Assembly: GCF_013368755.1 (NCBI RefSeq)
Contig: NC_049565.1
Span: 5,022,001 to 5,086,000 of the forward strand
Direction: 5' to 3'
DNA: 64,000 nucleotides
Origin: Talaromyces rugulosus
Lineage: Eukaryota > Ascomycota > Eurotiomycetes > Eurotiales > Trichocomaceae
Made by a program: the position numbers and the translations under genes. Shown piece by piece: positions 32,289-45,300 of the stretch (position 1 is its first letter; every line of letters starts with the position of its first letter). The notes under the pieces are model-generated. The model searched no databases. It was not told the DNA's origin and was given only the letters and a program-made list of their open reading frames with translations.

Positions 32289-33002
32289 CTATAAGAACAT
32301 CATGGACTCCCGCAATGCCTTTGCATCTCCCTTTCCCTGCGCCGTCAACGGAATAGTCGAGTGTGGAGAGCCTATTTCACCTAAGCTACTTGTTTTCATA
32401 TCGTTCCTCTTCATTCGTTTCTTGATGATTATATATAATGTAGTACCGAGCGCAATGGCACCGAGAACGCTAAATACGACAATTGCTCGCACCTCGCCGG
32501 CGTGGTTCCACGCTGCTAATTCGGCCGCTGCGGCCGCAGAGCTGCTGGCACTGGAGATGGATGATGAGGTAACAGATACAGTACTTGTTGTAGTTGAGAT
32601 TGACGACGTAATACTATTGGTGGTAATAGTTGAAGAGACGGCAGTTGACGTATCGGAAGAAGAAACTGTGTCAGAAGTTTCTGCACTTGCTGTAGTGGTT
32701 GTAGAAGAACTATCTTTTGTCGATGAAGTTGCTGACGTTGCTGACGTTGCGGTTGTTGTCGTTGTTGTTGTCGTGGTAGTGGTTGTGGTAGATGACGACT
32801 CTGTGCTCGTTGCCGCCGTTAAAGTATCCGATGTTGTTGTCATAGAACTTGTTGAAGATGTAGCGTCTCTCTCATAAAGCTGGTGAACCTTGTCTCGCCT
32901 GACACGAGGGGACAGTAAAGGGTCTTCAATAGATTTCCCCCGCGGTCGTGAACTTTCAGCAAAACTGAAGACCAAAAAAAGCAATAGTGAACTTTTCTTC
33001 AT
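32289..33002 (-). CDS. Thr/Ser-rich single-pass membrane protein
   Basis: A single-exon protein of 237 residues. It has a short signal peptide (MKKSSLLLFLVFSFAES), a basic segment with possible Kex2-type sites (PRVRRDK, about residue 36), then a roughly 110-residue Ser/Thr/Val stalk that should be heavily O-mannosylated. One membrane helix (about 173-195, AIVVFSVLGAIALGTTLYIII) is followed by KKRMKRN and a short tail. This Mid2/Wsc-like layout, stalk plus helix plus small tail, is common for wall-stress sensors, but there is no cysteine-rich WSC module, so the role is only inferred. It converges on the 3' end of the pectinase gene, 190 bp away. Confidence 0.75.
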   Translation of the reverse strand: MKKSSLLLFLVFSFAESSRPRGKSIEDPLLSPRVRRDKVHQLYERDATSSTSSMTTTSDTLTAATSTESSSTTTTTTTTTTTTTATSATSATSSTKDSSSTTTTASAETSDTVSSSDTSTAVSSTITTNSITSSISTTTSTVSVTSSSISSASSSAAAAAELAAWNHAGEVRAIVVFSVLGAIALGTTLYIIIKKRMKRNDMKTSSLGEIGSPHSTIPLTAQGKGDAKALRESMMFL

Positions 33003-34186
33003 ATCGAGAAATTATTGCATGAAATGGCAGTTTTCTAACCCACACAACGGAAGGATTCTCGTTTATCTTCAATCAATGGACTTGAATGTACTATTTTTGA
33101 CGTTCTTGTTTTTCTGCTCTTAATGGGTTTTTCGCACTAGTGCTATCGCCTTTTCTTTTCTATTCTTATTTTATAACTTTTTTTTTCCTCCCCCGAAATA
33201 TACGTGGCCGCGCGGTGGCTGAGGTCTTGCTTCGTCATTCAGTCATTCAGCGCCTCAGAAATCGGGGCCCTCTTGGAAAATGCCATTGATTCAGCCTGAA
33301 AAAGAATATAACAGCCCATTATTTGTCATTGGGTAAAATTTAAAACCTTGATCTCTTTCCTTCATCATCTTAATATTGATGATTGTTCGGTATATTAGTA
33401 AAAGAAATCAACTATGAGCATACATGCAACTAACATCAACATTTGAGATGTACGCAAACTCATTGCGAAACAATATTTTTTCAGTCTCAAGCAAAAGAAC
33501 TAATCCCAAAATGGTAAAACTTTGTTCTCGACACGTCAGACCGTTACGCGTATAGGAAATGCACTAACCAAAAACAGGAATGCGTTTAAGGCCCACCTAT
33601 GAATGGCCATTTGACAACCATCAAACAATACTAGAATGTTATTAATAGAAATTGGAGGGTTTATTATATGCATATATATCATGAGAGAAGAATTATTCAT
33701 GAAGCTTCTGAGCTATCAGTACTTGAAAAATTTGACGCCTTTCTCGTCAACTACATATCAACTGATAACGATCACAACGCCATGGTTATATGCAGGCGCC
33801 AACATATATGTATTATCAGCAACTTGATTAAACGTTTTCGGAGCTAGTTTTTGTTTCGTTTTTTGAAAGTATTTTGAATCTACATATATATGGCTTCTTC
33901 TCTTGCAGTATAAAAAGATGATGAAGGCTCATTCAAACATAGTAAGTAGTACGCATATATTTGTCATTGTAATACGACATGTTTAATATCGACTACGTTG
34001 GTTGGTATTAATGATAGATAGAATATTTATGTATATAACGAGAATGGGATCATTTATAGCTATACATAGTGTGATCTAGCACTCACGCGACGGGCTAGAC
34101 ACCAGTTGACGTCTAATTTATAGGTCGAGGAGAAACACCGATATCAGTTATACTCTATGTACTATATACAGGGATATATATAAATT
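33003..34186. other. intergenic region at the left border of the PKS cluster
   Basis: AT-rich, with no domain-bearing frame. It separates the cell-wall genes from the cluster regulator, and is the likely left limit of the cluster. Confidence 0.4.
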
Positions 34187-35839
34187 CTATGAAATAGACG
34201 GCGCCGGGGAAGAATTTGGATGCCTTAAAGCATCTGACAAAGATTCTATAGACCGTGACAGACTGTTTAGCGAGTGTTGTAAATGGATGTGGTGAGTATC
34301 TGGGACAGGAACAGGAGCGGAATCTAGATGATATAGTTGTTCATCGCCTGAGGACTGCAAGGATATGTTATTAAGCGGGAACTGGAAACCGATAGGAGAT
34401 GTTGTGCTGCAATCGCTGCTACTGGGCGTGTTCAGAATGGGGGGTTTTGCGCTCCGTGCCTTAACCTCCGCTACTGTCCGACTGATGTCCGCTAACATTC
34501 TATTAAGAAGGACATTTGCCATCAAGCGTTTCTCCTCCTGGGACAGTTCGTACATGCCAAGGAAGGATTGGTCAGACGAACCATTGAGTACGGCTGAAGT
34601 GATAGGCGCATCGCCTGTAGCCAACTCTTCATTGAGAGCATGGCTATCCTGTCCACGTATTGGACTTATCTGCTGGCTGTCAAGGGGGCTTCCCAGTATG
34701 TCTTGACCAATCCGCCGGATGAGGCTAAGAATTGCGCGAAATCCCATCACAGAGAGAACCAATATATCCCTGTCGTCATTTTGTTGACAGATATTGCACT
34801 GGAGTTGACTTCTCCATCGATGAAGTGCTTCACGTGCAACGGAGAGTATATAATCTGCTTTCAAGAGCTCACTCGCCCTGTTTAAACCCTTGATCTGAGC
34901 TAGCTGGTCTGCTAACTGCTGCAGACAGTCGCACGTTATGATAGATGGTGTTCGAGATCGTGATGGAGATGATTCCCTCCTGAACCTTACACTCTGCCTG
35001 GGCGAGGCACCACGGGTAGCAGCCGTGTCTTTGTTGATGTTTGTTGGGTTCGCGGTTTTGGAGTTTCTCGTTGGTGAAAAGGTCTGAGTGGTATCTAGGT
35101 GCAATCCCCACGAGAAATCGTTACCCATAGAACCGAGGAGGTTTTGTGTAGACATCGCTTCGAAAGTAGATGGGCTGAGGATCTTCTCTTCATATTGGCC
35201 ATGTTTTTGCTTGTAAGATAATGTTAACGATCAAATATATGATATTAGTGGAAACGATCGAGAGAATTTCAGTACCTCGTCAGATCCAAAATCGCCCAAG
35301 CCTTCACTCAAGTACTCAGGAATGTCCTGTAACGAGAAAAGACCCGCAAAAGACCCGGCTATATTGGGGTCTGCATGTTCACTAGGACCTGAATAAGGGT
35401 GAAAGCCGGCTTCAAGAAATGAGTGTGCCATAGGATCGACACTTTCTTTTGGTATTATTTCCTGGGCCGGAAATGACGGTTCTTCGGAATCTGTCTACAT
35501 GTTCTTAACCATTTGTCTCGCGCCCTTATAGGTACAAGAATAGCAATTAAATCAGAGTACAGAGACTACTATGCGTACCTTTTCAACTGATGAGCCTGAA
35601 TTAATGCTCATATGCCGGATGCGTTCAAGGGTCTTCTTGTTTCTCACCCCTTTTGGCCTGCCAGTTCGGTTGGAGGTGCTGTACTTGCATCGTACCCCAA
35701 GCTTCTCGCACCCTTGGCATGGTAGTCTTCCACTGCATTTAATCTTGCTCTGATGGCAGGTATCGCAAGCAGAGCGAAGGCTCTTCGGCTTAGACGATGT
35801 TGTTGTCCTTGCCGTTCCCTCTGCCAACTGGTTGCTCAT
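34187..35839 (-). CDS. AflR-type Zn(II)2Cys6 cluster regulator
   Basis: Three exons (35579-35839, 35276-35494, 34187-35209) join at phase 0 to 500 residues. The N-terminus holds a binuclear zinc cluster with six cysteines (ACDTCHQSKIKCSG, then PCQGCEKLGVRC; about residues 25-52) and the linker TGRPKGVRNKKT. That Gly-Arg/Lys-Pro-Lys linker is the mark of the AflR subgroup. The C-terminal region (about residues 240-500) carries a Cys-rich CDCLQQLADQL helix, ICQQNDD and FRAILSLIRRIGQD, as in the AflR activation region. It lies 3.5 kb from the HR-PKS and is the only regulator seen, so it probably activates this cluster. AflR homologues bind TCG(N5)CGA-like sites; I found no clear full site in the divergent promoter. 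An in-frame ATG at 36040 exists, but the one at 35839 fits better. Confidence 0.85.
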
Positions 35840-38800
35840 TGTCGCGTCCAAGTGCCTGATAATCGTCTTTGAGAGCGAAATAGTAGTCACTAGACAATTT
35901 ACCGATCCTTGGAGCCTGTCTTTATATGTTAAAGGCAATTCGTCGGTGGAAAGGAAGGAATTAAGCTCAACTAGATTTGGCATGGCACACGGTTCACATT
36001 GCATATCAAGCGTGAGTAGCATCACATCGCCTATAAACACATGCAGCTACCTCGGACACGTAATAACGAGTGAGGAGCCGGGCCCGAGCTGCTGATCTCC
36101 CGAATTACGGTCCGCAGACGCAATATACAATCGGGGATTGTATTGCTTATTCGACCGATGCTACTATCCTCAGCCGATCCGATAGTGACTACAAGTCGCG
36201 CGATACTAGTAGGAGTAAGCCAACGTGAAGCATGCACTATTTTTATTAGCAACCTTGGTAGGGAGTACGGTGCAGTCTTAATTTTTGGGCATTCTAGTGA
36301 GTCTCGCTGGTCACAGATACTGAAAAGGGTAGCTGATAAGCGAAGTATCTCGCTTACTGAAACCTTGAAACGTCTAGAATAGCCTCGTTTTCTACATTTC
36401 CAGGTTTTTGACTGGTTTAATTAGCATCAGCAGCCCCATTTAGATGCATGCCATACACTCGTAGAGTGCTGGGATAGGTTCATTCATGCTGAATTGGCGA
36501 TCGTTATGACTTGCAACGATCCGTGAGCGCCACAACCCTATCAAGTAAGCTGCAGTCGAGCGTATCGGACTGCGTCCGTCTCTATTGCGAATTAATATCC
36601 AGAGGTCTATCACGTTTACGCTGGTTTAAGTCCGCGGGTGAGTGACGCCGAGAACAGGCAAGCTTTCCTACAGAGGCCCGAGAGCCTCTTGTGCGAAGAT
36701 CCAGGGTCACACCCCCAATCCACCACTCTCATCCACGAGGTTTTCTTGGTTTGTTACTCCCAGTGCCACTTAAAGCCTATTCTGGAACATGTGGCGTCAT
36801 AGGGATCCTCTTATCTCACCAAAGCATCCTTTAGACACCAGTTATGCAGCTAGCTGAAGCTGGGATGCAGCCGCCATGTGGCTAATCCAAGACAGGTGCA
36901 ATGAAGCACTAAATATTTCAAGAAAACCACCGATTGGACAACACAGTTTTCGCCAGACTATCTCGTTAAAGGAGAATAACAAAAGAGGCAATAAGCACAC
37001 AAGGCCAACAGCGAGAATAAGAAAAAAAACTCGCCGAGGCTAGACACAACAATTCTGCATTGTTCCGGATAACGATAATTTACAGAAACAAATATGATCT
37101 ACACGAGACGAATACTGCCTGCATAGGGCTCGTATTACCTCATTTGCAACAGGCCTCACAGTGGTCGAGACCAACGCAACCTCGACACTACACGGAGTAC
37201 ACAGTGCAATTCTAAAACCGATACTCCACAACAACACTAAAGGAATGACAATAGCCATGCTAAATATGTACATTCAGAAGCAAGGGAATAGCGTTGCTGA
37301 CAAACTCGACTCCGAATACGGGTTTCGCTGCTCGTACCAAATTAACTTAGTAGTTGGTAGATCCCAAATACGAGATTGCCACATCTATCTCCGAGGCTTT
37401 TCTGGTTGTTCTAGATCCCGATATGGTATGATGTCTTGCCTCGCTCGGTGGTGTTTTACTAGGACTGTAAAGACGCGAATTCAAGACGAGAAGGATTAAG
37501 ACCTACTACTACAATCAGGCCCAGGCAAGAGTGGCGTCACTTTGTAAGATCATGTGAGCTGTCAGACTATTATTCTTGATCACCCAATGTTTTCAGCACC
37601 TGAGGTTCCAGGCAGGCCACGCACGGGGGCGATCTCATAATGTGAGTGACCATATGGCAAGAATCCAGAGAACTTTCCAGCATCCTTCTTCCGTTTCGGG
37701 CCTGAGAAACGACAGCAACGAACCTTTATCACAGCCCAAATGCGCCACAATCTAGCATTACCGACCAACGCCTAGGTTCGCGTTGTGGTTTCCTCCGTCA
37801 GGAGCTTCCAGAAAAGACCTGGCTAATCATGAAGAATTACATTATCGGCTATATAATTATGCAAGCTAGGCCAATTTTGGTCAGTCCGGGTGTCAACTTT
37901 AGAGCTTACACCAACGAGGCCCTTAAATCTGATGATGAGGCATTTCCGAACACTCAATTGGACAGTGGCGTGACGGCGTAGATTCTAGTGCAGTGATCAA
38001 CGCATTCTGGAGGATTCTGTTCCGGAAGATCACCAATGGTCAATAAACGAAACTCAACGTGTTTTCGAAAAATGGAGAGCAAGACCCACAGGCAATAGAC
38101 TAAAGCCATTGGACGATTCCTGATGTCCCGGGCAATAAGCATACGCCACAAGCAAAACGGACCAGGAGTTCCTGCGGGCGAATGCCTTTATTTCTTCCAT
38201 TTAATGTTCAATAAGCACAGCAATACGCACCGAAACAGCGAGTCTGAGTGAGATGATCTAGCCTGCACTACTGTGAATTGCGTCTTCAATCCTGACCGTA
38301 TTGCTGACGAGCGATCGCGCTAGTGCCTCGTATCAAGATAGAGGACTTCGTATTAATATTAGGATTGGCCCACTATGCCGTCCCTTTCCCCCTCATGCCA
38401 GCTGGCCCATTGTTATTATTCATCAGGCGTCCTGATTAGGCAATGCGTAAGCTGCTGCTGACGAAAAACGGAATTCCGACTATGCATCATGTTACTGGAG
38501 GTAACCTACAATAATAATAACTCTAGTACGCGAACAATTTACTTTAGGTACATTTTGCAGTGTCGGTTGAGTACATGTGACCTTTTCTATAGATGTAAGG
38601 TGTGATGACAGAAGCTGAGATATCAGGACTAGCCACTGTCAGGTTGGGCTCAAACAGTTGGTTTACCTGCAAGGCCGGGGCGTGTAGCTTTGCGAAACAT
38701 CTGTTTCGAGGAAGTAAATTTTTTTGAATGGAACGGGATATTTGCTCTTATATTCATGATATATGTGTATAACTGGATGTATAAATGCGATAAGTGAAGA

Positions 38801-39384
38801 TTATTACCTTCGAAGTTGCGATGGGTTAACATAGGATCCGGGCCAATAATCCCAACGATTACGATTAGCATCTAACGTAGGTATTTGCAAGTAATCTCAG
38901 ATTACAGCATGCGGTTTACGTCTTTGGTTCAATGTTTACTAACTGACAAATTACAAATCATTTATTATGTACATGAAATAAGCTTTCGCCTTGCGCATCA
39001 GTGTAATGCATTAGCGAGACCTCAGGGGGGGGGGTTTAAAAAAAAAGTTGTGAGAATCGCTCGGGATTCACAGTTATTTTGACAATAACATGAAACGCAC
39101 TTCTGAAAAAGAAAGCACTTTAGAATATTATACAAAAATGCACTTCATTAGTTACTAAACAAAGACCAAGAATTCTTCCTTCAAGTCCCTTGCCACGATT
39201 GGAGAAGGGGAAAAAAGCTAACAAGACATCCAAACAGCTTGTAAAATCTCCAAGTACAAAGAGGAAAGAGCCGTCTCACCGGTCTACTGTTTTTATGATT
39301 GTAAAACGACAGAGAATGGCAAAAGAAGAAAGGGAGTAAGCAAGTAAAAATAACAACCGCGGCTATAAGTGTACCAATTTAAGC
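35840..39384. other. 3.5-kb gap without a recognisable gene inside the cluster
   Basis: No frame with a known domain was found. Short frames at 37040-37499, 37580-37768 and 37954-38151 are isolated, show no splice-linked partners and look like chance or decay. A G10 run followed by A9 (39025-39046) marks the 3' flank of the HR-PKS. The stretch may hold an eroded gene or repeat. Confidence 0.45.
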
Positions 39385-42300
39385 TCATGTCAATTGCGGA
39401 AGAAGGCTAGACTTCAGCGCAATCTTCTCGGCAAGGGATGTAATAGGAATACTAGAAAGAATATCAAACACAGTAACTTTGGCCTTTATTTCTTTGAATA
39501 CCCAGTTCACCACCTCGACGGCGACCAGGGAGTCCACGCCAAACGCATGCAACGGCCGGGATGGATCGATGTCGGACAAGGCGCTTTGAAGCGATTTAGC
39601 CACACGTGCAACAAGAGCATTAGTAACAGCTGACGCTGCCTCTGAGACAGACGTAGATTGGGCAACTTGATTTTGTATCGAGACGGCCTTGTTGGAATCG
39701 GCGCTGTCACCGACTCCTGTGTTATTAGCGCCGGCGACGGCGAGGATTGAAAACCGGGGATCGTCAAAGTAAAATGGCGTGCTGATACCAAATTTTTGAA
39801 CTGTCCTTGCGGTAGCAAAGCCTGTCGGAACGTGTGCTGGCAGAAGTTCCTGGTCTCCAAGAACTTCGCTATGCAAAATATTTTCCATAAGGGCGTGGAA
39901 CTCGGCTTCTCGAATACCGCATGGCTCTTCCCACTCTCGCAGATAATCTGTTATTCCTTGCTCAGCAAGAACACCGACATCGCGCATAATACCCAAGTCG
40001 ACTGTCACAGCTTTGAGACCCAGCGATCGCCGATGGCTGGCAAGCGCATCCTCATACGCTCCCGCTGCAGTATAGTTACTTTGGCCTCGGCTTCCAAAAA
40101 TCCCAGCAAAGGAACTTAGAACAATAAAGAAGTCAACGTTCGGCAAATTAGCATGAAGATTCCAAGATCCTTGGACCTTGGGCCGAGTACCCTCAACCCA
40201 CTGTTGGTGGCTCATCTTCTCGAATAGGCCATCTCGAAGGACCATTGCACATTGTACGACACCCCGGACAGCTCCCAAGCGAGTCGAACATTCATGTATT
40301 GCCGTCGTGACAGACTGCACATCAGACACATCACATCCAAGAGCAAGAGTTTCGACCCCTTGCTGCTGAAGGTCCTTGAGGAGCTTCTGTGCCTTTTCAC
40401 CTGCGCCTCCCGATCGAGAAAGAAAACATAGCTTCTTACACCCGAGTCGGACGAAAAGCTGCGCGAGACTACGCCCTAGCCCACCGAGACCACCAACGAG
40501 GAGATAGGCACCAGATTCATCCAGGCGAATAGAGCCAGTAGACCGGCTCTGAATGGGTACTACATCAGAAGATGAGTATGTCAAGGATAATTTTCCCCGA
40601 TGCTTACCCGTCTGCATGAGACGGAAGGCATCTTCCACCTGCGACACTGGGAAGTTCATCAGGGGTGAAACAGGTTGTGTAGCACCCGAGCTGATAAAAG
40701 CCATGCTTTCATTCAATGCCTCGCTCATCAAGTCTGGACGCTCTTTCTCGACACGGTTCAAGTTGAAAAAGGCGAATCGGGCATCCTGAAGGAAAGGGCG
40801 CATGTCTAGTCGGGTGTTACCGAGGATATCTTTAATACCAATTTCGATGAATGTTCCAAATGGAGCGATGCAGTGCCAGGTTTGGCGGAGAGTCTCGCCA
40901 GATAGAGAATTGAGAATAACATCCACGCCACGACCATTTGTCATGCGCAGCACTCCTTTAACGAAGCTCAGGTCTCGAGAGTTGAAAATGTGATCTTCTG
41001 GGATCTTATAAAGGTCCTGTATGAGTTGCTTTTTGTCATCGGAGCCAACTGTTGCAAAGATCTCGAGGCCAAAATGCCGGGCGAGCATCACGGCTGCTTG
41101 TCCGACGCCACCCGCGGCGGCATGGATAAGGACTGTTTGTCCTGATTTGATTTGGGCAATCTTGACCAGACCGTACCAGGCTGTTCCATGAACAAGAAGC
41201 ACGCCAGATGCTTCTGTGAAGGACATTCCTTCTGGAATGCGCACAACATACTCGCTTCTCACGCGATGGACGGTCCGATGAGATCCGTGTGCGATAAAAC
41301 ACACTCGATCGCCTGCTTTGATGTCTTGAACACTCTCACCAACTCGACGAACTATGCCTGCTGCCTCGAAGCCTAGCAAACTATCTGGAATCTGGCCCAT
41401 ACAAACCATGACATCGCGAAAGCTACTTGAATGTTACTACATGACCTTTTTGGGGCTGTGAGGAGATGACAATGAAAAATACTTACTTAATACCAGATGC
41501 TTTCACGTCAATTTCCACTTGTCCAGAAGGCAGAGCACTACTAGGGATGTCATCCGGTTCAAAATATAGTGAATCGAGCATCCCAGGGTTCTTGATACAT
41601 AGTTTTACTGGGCTTAAAGCTTGGCCGAGGGGCATATGTACCACCTTGGGCTCCTGTCGGCCAAGAGAAACCGCCAAAGTCTCGTTGCGAGTGTGGTATT
41701 CGATCACGCGACTGGTTTGGAGAAAACCATCCTTGATGGTGAACTCACTGTCGGGCGTTGGTGATTGTAACAATCGCAAAATGTGGTGCGACCATGTGGT
41801 CGGTGCAAGTAACGATAGCTCGTTTGTCTGAAGAACTCGCAATTTGCTGCCAGGTATCTCGTTACGAATTGTGCGAGCCAATCCAGTGACCAGTGCTGCG
41901 TCTGGGCCGATGGAGCCACTGACCCAAAGAATTCCTCCAGCCTTCAGGATGGTTTGTTGTATGATTTGGAACTCCTCCTGAGATGCTTCAAGCAGATGTG
42001 ACTTCTCAAGATCAGCCAAGACAATACATTCCTTGCCTTCGATGCTCGAGACGTATTCAGGTGAGGTCCAATTAACACTAAGGACGCGCACAGACAGTTT
42101 CTCAAGCTCCTCAGAAAGGGCAGTGGCCACCTTCTGAGCAGGCTCTGATGGGTTTGAAGCTTGAACAATGACGATTTCGCCCGGGATAGTAACTGCTGAT
42201 TGTTTGGATGCATTTCCGGCTATGAGCCGGAATTCGTTATTTGGTCCTGGGAATTTGCCATCGTCCCCGAGCAGAAGCTCTTTCGTAAACCCGGCACGAT

Positions 42301-45300
42301 TCAAGTGATATTCATCCGTGTGTTGACTCCTACTAACGCAACTAATTAAAGTAGGTGGGAGTCAGTAGTGTTCTTTAAAAAGCTCCCAGAATGTTAATTA
42401 GAGCTTACCGAGTCGCCTGTAAAGCGGCCAGCCCTATTCCAAGACTTAAGAGAGGTGCGCCTATTTCGATAATACACACGCGGCCAGCCTCTTTAAGAGA
42501 TGCTTTCGCTTCGCGGAGAAGTAAATCGGGGTCTTGGTGAGCAATGTTGACCACAAGAACAAGGTCAAATTTGCGTTCGCTGTCTTTTGTGTCGTTATCT
42601 GTGCCCTTTACTTGGAAGGATACAAGATCCGCTAGAGTATCTAGCTGGTTTTCTACAGTCTTGGCAGCCTCCTCATTTTCCACAAGAACAGTGTATTTAC
42701 TGGTGTCAAAAATATCTTTAGCAGCTTGCAACTGCGGTAAAAGGGATCCAGTAGTCGAATTTTCCGTCGAGTGAACGATTTCAAGAACCGATAGCTCGGG
42801 ATATGTGTGATGTAGAATAAGTAGATACTGTTTTTAATTAGCTCAAAGTACAATGTATATCTCTATGTAATTCGATTCCACTTGCCTGGTTTAGCTTTTT
42901 CAGTACTTGTTGGAAGCTCGCAGAGGTGGTGAGAACAGGCATGAGAATCGCATGCTCGTCGGTGGCTTGTGTAATAATTCTTCCACCAGATAGTATACCT
43001 TCTAGATCCCCTTCAGACAGATTTAGATGACCTGTATTGTCTGCTTGATCTGACACCAATACTGTATCCGCTGAGGTAACTTGACTTTGCATCCAATCGT
43101 AGAAACCGAGTGCCTCTTTGTGAACTGATGACCGTGGAACATTGGACAATGTCTGCTTAACAATTGCGAGGGCGGATTTTTCGAGAGAGATATTATTTTC
43201 AAAGGCTCCATTAGCAATCTCTCCCGCATCCACATTGACAGCTCTTTTAAGCTCTTCATAGTTAAGAAGTTCGAGAGCAGGTCGATGAATTTCCTTAAAC
43301 GCAATCGGTTTGGCCACCTCTCCCTCGGCACTGTCTGCACTTTGGCTTGAACCAGACACATCTGCGCACCTAAATCCATTGATCTTCACAACAGCGTCTG
43401 TGAGTTGCTGGTCAAAAATGTTGATATCAGTGACCAACTCTCGGAATCCAAAACGGGACGACTGAGCGAATCCTTCGAGTTGAGAACCATTTCTGTGAGG
43501 CACTTCGTTTGAAATCACAACCTCTGCTATCGAAATAGGAACCATGGCACTCTTCAGTGAGCGTGAATGTTCGCTGATTGCAGCAAATGCCAAGTGAAAA
43601 ATGGCATCTAGGGCAGTTGGATGTATGACGTGTGGCCGTTCTCGCATATGCGGCGGGATAGTCGACTCAACGTCAGGTATGACCAAACGACCTGTACATT
43701 CTCCTGTCGCTGCATTGGTGTGAGCCTCGGTCAGGTTAGCAAATGTTTTGCCATATGTTAGGCCAACAGTATCGAGATGAGCATAAAATTCATCAACGTT
43801 GATAGCAGCTTTGCATTTTTCCTTGGCCTTGGCCAATTGTCCTTTGATCATCTCAACCTCCTTGATTTTCTCTATGTGCATAGAAGATCCCTCGGTGGGC
43901 TTATAATCGATTGCAAGCAACCCTGAACAGTTTTCTCGTAAATCAGTTCCATCCGTTGAAGAAGAAACAGTGAATTCCTGCCAGGATACGGAACCCGCAT
44001 CCAGGGTGCCTATTTTGTGTGGCTGCAACCTCAATATCACTTCTGATTCGACATTATCTTCAATAACCAGGGCCGCGTTAATCTGGACATCACGGAGCCT
44101 GTATCCTTCAATTGGCTTTCCCGGTTCAGCCTCTTGTCTTGCAGCTTCAATGGCCATTGCCAGGAATCCGGCAGCTGGATATAAAACGGAGCCTTGAATA
44201 ACATGGTCGCGTACCCACGGCTCCTCGCTAGGCCGAATAAAACCTCTCCAGAGCTTATCACCCACGCCCATAGACGGACAAGGAGCACCGAGTAGAGGCG
44301 TACGGGGGTGCTTTCGCTGTCGATATTCCTTGCCCACACGAGATTCGGCCCAGTATCGAATTGAGTGGTTCCAAGGGTACGAAGGCATGTCGAGAATTGG
44401 TTCAACCGCGAACCTATCATCCTGGTTGACCCTGCGAAGATCGACCGGGAAGCCCTCTGCGTACAAAGTGGCCGCACATGATAGAACTGTATTGATGGCA
44501 TGCTTTCCACGTGAAAGCATTGTGCAATAGGTAATACCACTGATGCCATGGGCCTTCATGGTTTGATTTACTGGGCCCTGCAAAGCCGAATGCGGTCCGA
44601 TTTCAACTAGCATGTCCACAGCATTATGTACTGCACGCTCGCCGTTGACTAACGGCCGCAGAAGATCGTGGACAGCATCAGCAAATTGAACAGTCGATAC
44701 CAAGTTCCGGACCCAATTCGCGGCACCGAGTTCATTCGGGTCAATGTAGCCACCTCGCACGCTAGAGTGCATTTGGCACCCATTCCTTGCTGGTAAAGTA
44801 GTAATGTCCGCAATGACTTCAAAGTATGGACCTGCAATGGTCTGCATATGCGGAGAGTGGTATGCCGTGTCTACCTTGAGCTTTCTAGCAAAAATTCCTG
44901 CATCTTTCAACATGGGTTCCAATTCGTCAATACCTGTGGCATCCCCAGACAGAGTAATGCTGGTAGGGGAGTTGACGCATGCGACTACAACGTCTCCTTT
45001 AGTAACTTTATCAAGCCACTTCTCAATATCCGCCGGTGATGAACCGACAGCCATCATTGCCCCATTGAGAGAGCTGTCATTGTCCTTCATCTCTGCTGAT
45101 AGCGATCCTCGGAAGTAAGCTGCTTTCAAGGCATCTTCCCAGGAGAGGACCCCGAGGCAATAGGCCGCCGCAATCTCTCCACTAGAATGACCGGCCACTG
45201 CGCTTGCTCTGATGTTCCAGCTAGTGAGCAGGTCAACTAGGGCAATCTGAAGAACAGAACAGAGAGCTTGACTGTATTCAGCCGCGCCAAGGTTAGACGA

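Noticed and set aside
32302..32877. Plus-strand frame rich in Val and Asp
   Set aside because: Antisense of the Thr/Ser repeat stalk in the minus-strand membrane protein.
37161..37499. Plus-strand frame of 112 residues in the cluster gap
   Set aside because: No recognisable domain, no partner exons and an overlapping frame on the other strand.
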